Source of the DNA: a virus
DNA length: 20,948 nt
Strand: one strand, 5' to 3'
Virus record (IMG/VR): IMGVR_UViG_3300025887_000180
Span: 1 to 20,948 of that record
Below the pieces are notes generated by a model. That model was not told where the DNA came from. It was given only the letters and a program-made list of their open reading frames with translations, and searched no databases. Below are positions 19,433-20,948 of this stretch, one piece after another. A program made the position numbers and the translations under genes. Numbering within the stretch: position 1 is the first letter of the stretch; the number at the start of each line of letters is the position of its first letter.

Positions 19433-20948
19433 TTAGCTTGCTCCTCGGAATCTACTGTTAGCCCATACGATATTAGTGTTGTTGGTTCGTCTGACATGCT
19501 GTGAAGGTTTGACTGCAATGTCGATAGCTGAAGCAAGAGCATCTTTAATATCGTCATGGGGTGGGTGTCTCATTGACAACTCTTCTTCAAGAGTCTGAAT
19601 GTTACCACCTCTATAGTGCCAGATCTGAAGGTTATCATAACGTGGCTCAAGGGTAGAGGCAATTCGTTCCTCTTTGTTACCTTGGTGTTTGTTAGGTCTG
19701 TACTCATCAATGCTGATAGCTAGGCCATGCTGCTTGATTAGTTCTTTGAGTTGCTTAACGATAGCCTGTTGAGCTACTGTAACTTCTGCTCTCATCTTAC
19801 GGAAGGACCACTTAGCTGACAGCTGAAAGATGTGGTCGAAGTATTCTGAGATACGGTCAGTACGGAAACGATCAATGTCGAGTACGTAGATGTTATTCAT
19901 GTGGTCTACACCTACTACAACAATAGCTGTGTAGTCGGCCTTCTTAGATAAACTAAATGCAAAGTCAATAGATGCTACAACATTAAGCTTACGATCTTTG
20001 TAGAACCAGAAGCCATTCTCTTGTGTGAGATGCTTACGTTCGTAGTACTGGAACTTAGTACGATCAACTGGTACGTTGTCAGGGTCACTAGGATCGTTGT
20101 AGTACTGTGCTCTAAACTGAGACTTGTCTAAGTACTGTCCACGTTTCTTAGCTAGGATCTGCATTGTAAAGCCAAAGAACTTACCGTCCTTACGTTGCTG
20201 CTGAGGCCACAGGAACTCACCAGTCCCATCACCCCGATCCTCTACTGCTCTCTCGAACACTTCGTAGATCTGTTCTTCTGAGACCTTGTTACCTTCGTTG
20301 TCGTACTGATCCTCTGTCATCTGCATCAGATCGTTGTACAGGTCAGAAGGGTGATAACGAGTACCTACAATCCATTCCTTGGCGTTGGCACCTTCGATGG
20401 AGGAGAGGAGTGAGTACTGGCTCTTAACCTTCTCACGGCCCTCATTTGTGTAAGCATTCTCATAAACAACAACGTCATCAAGCACAGCAATGTCGCAGTG
20501 CATACCAGTAAGGGAGGTAGTAAGGCCACCAGTAAAGATGGATGGGTCACGTACGTTCTCCTTCTTACGGGCTGGGTGGTCTAACATAATCTCTGAGTTA
20601 GTCCACTTAGTTCTCTTTCCTTCTTCTTTGTTGACATGCTCAGGCCAGTAACGGCGGTATGTCTCAGAGGTAAGGATAGACTTAATGAAACCTAGTTGTT
20701 TCTCAGCAAGGTTAGCTGTAGCTGAGATGTAGAGGATACGCAGTGTAGGATCTTTAGTTAGCTCCCATGCTGCACGATAAGCTACAAGTCTAGACTTACC
20801 GTGGTCACGAGGGAACAGCAGGAGCTGGTGTGTCTTAGAGTTAGGTCTAGTCCACCAAGAGCATACGTCCTCATGAGCTTGACCTAGTATCTGCTCAGGT
20901 GCTATCAGCTTAATGAATGTGGCTAGATCACTCTCAGCTGCAAGCCTA
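19433..20948 (-). CDS. Terminase large subunit, N-terminus beyond the window
   Basis: The frame is open to the right edge; 504 residues are visible. The ATG at 20587 is internal, because the conserved ATPase start lies upstream of it. Visible residues 46-52 (PRDHGKS in LLLFPRDHGKS) are the Walker A motif, and 151-160 (CDIAVLDDVV) is Walker B with Asp157-Asp158. The segment IVGTRYHPSDLYNDL (193-207) corresponds to the coupling motif region. The C-terminal nuclease half contains VASIDFAFS with Asp328 and a late HDDIKDALASAIDIA with further metal-binding acidic residues, as in RNase H-like terminase nucleases. The enzyme powers genome packaging through the portal encoded next and cuts the concatemer. 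It is the first visible gene of the leftward block; no small terminase subunit is seen. Confidence 0.93.
   Translation of the reverse strand, partial: RLAAESDLATFIKLIAPEQILGQAHEDVCSWWTRPNSKTHQLLLFPRDHGKSRLVAYRAAWELTKDPTLRILYISATANLAEKQLGFIKSILTSETYRRYWPEHVNKEEGKRTKWTNSEIMLDHPARKKENVRDPSIFTGGLTTSLTGMHCDIAVLDDVVVYENAYTNEGREKVKSQYSLLSSIEGANAKEWIVGTRYHPSDLYNDLMQMTEDQYDNEGNKVSEEQIYEVFERAVEDRGDGTGEFLWPQQQRKDGKFFGFTMQILAKKRGQYLDKSQFRAQYYNDPSDPDNVPVDRTKFQYYERKHLTQENGFWFYKDRKLNVVASIDFAFSLSKKADYTAIVVVGVDHMNNIYVLDIDRFRTDRISEYFDHIFQLSAKWSFRKMRAEVTVAQQAIVKQLKELIKQHGLAISIDEYRPNKHQGNKEERIASTLEPRYDNLQIWHYRGGNIQTLEEELSMRHPPHDDIKDALASAIDIAVKPSQHVRRTNNTNIVWANSRFRGAS

Noticed and set aside
19433-20587. Terminase starting at ATG 20587
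   Set aside because: The frame continues upstream to the window edge and contains the Walker A motif, so this ATG is internal.
1-20948. CRISPR arrays, insertion sequences, toxin-antitoxin or anti-phage defence genes
   Set aside because: No regularly spaced repeats, transposase motifs or defence-type domains were found; nearly every base is in a phage metabolic, structural or lysis gene.

Overview
The window is a piece of a tailed-phage genome of podovirus type. The gene set fits the marine podoviruses related to Roseobacter phage SIO1 and the cobaviruses (Zobellviridae), which pair a B12-dependent ribonucleotide reductase and PhoH with T7-like virion genes. A marine alphaproteobacterial (Rhodobacteraceae) host is therefore likely. 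That assignment is inference from gene content and order; no database search was possible. Both edges cut genes: the reductase on the left lacks its N-terminus, and the large terminase on the right lacks its N-terminus.

Positions 1-3196 (+ strand) hold the end of a nucleotide-metabolism and host-takeover module. In order it has the C-terminal half of a class II ribonucleotide reductase, a small glutaredoxin, a tRNA-Arg(UCU), a tRNA-like element with a T-arm and CCA end but no D-arm, a PD-(D/E)XK-type nuclease candidate, a PhoH-family ATPase and a DUF3310 protein. The genes are tightly packed and partly overlapping. The module stops at a hairpin (3202-3229) that can serve as terminator for both strands.

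Positions 3233-20948 (- strand, read right to left) hold the complete run from DNA packaging to lysis. It contains terminase, portal, a repeat-containing 69-aa protein, an 80-aa protein, scaffold and major capsid protein. Next come a hairpin terminator and a near-consensus sigma70 promoter with two inverted repeats at its start site. The promoter leads into a fibre/decoration candidate, tail tubular protein A, a 110-aa protein, tail tubular protein B, a GNAT-like protein in the T7 gp13 position, a gp14-like protein, a 1448-aa internal virion protein, and an 834-aa internal protein carrying a Cys/His peptidoglycan hydrolase. The run ends with an overlapping inner/outer spanin pair and two small basic proteins. 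Stop and start codons often overlap as TAATG, which indicates translational coupling.

Working together, the reductase and glutaredoxin would supply dNTPs, and terminase and portal package DNA into a scaffold-built capsid. The tubular proteins close the head and form the short tail. The internal proteins, one with a wall hydrolase, would carry the genome across the envelope, and the spanins would break the outer membrane at lysis. No integrase, defence system, CRISPR array, endolysin, clear holin or tail fibre is visible. The least explained features are the D-arm-less tRNA-like RNA, the promoter/palindrome block after the capsid gene and the hairpin in the capsid leader.
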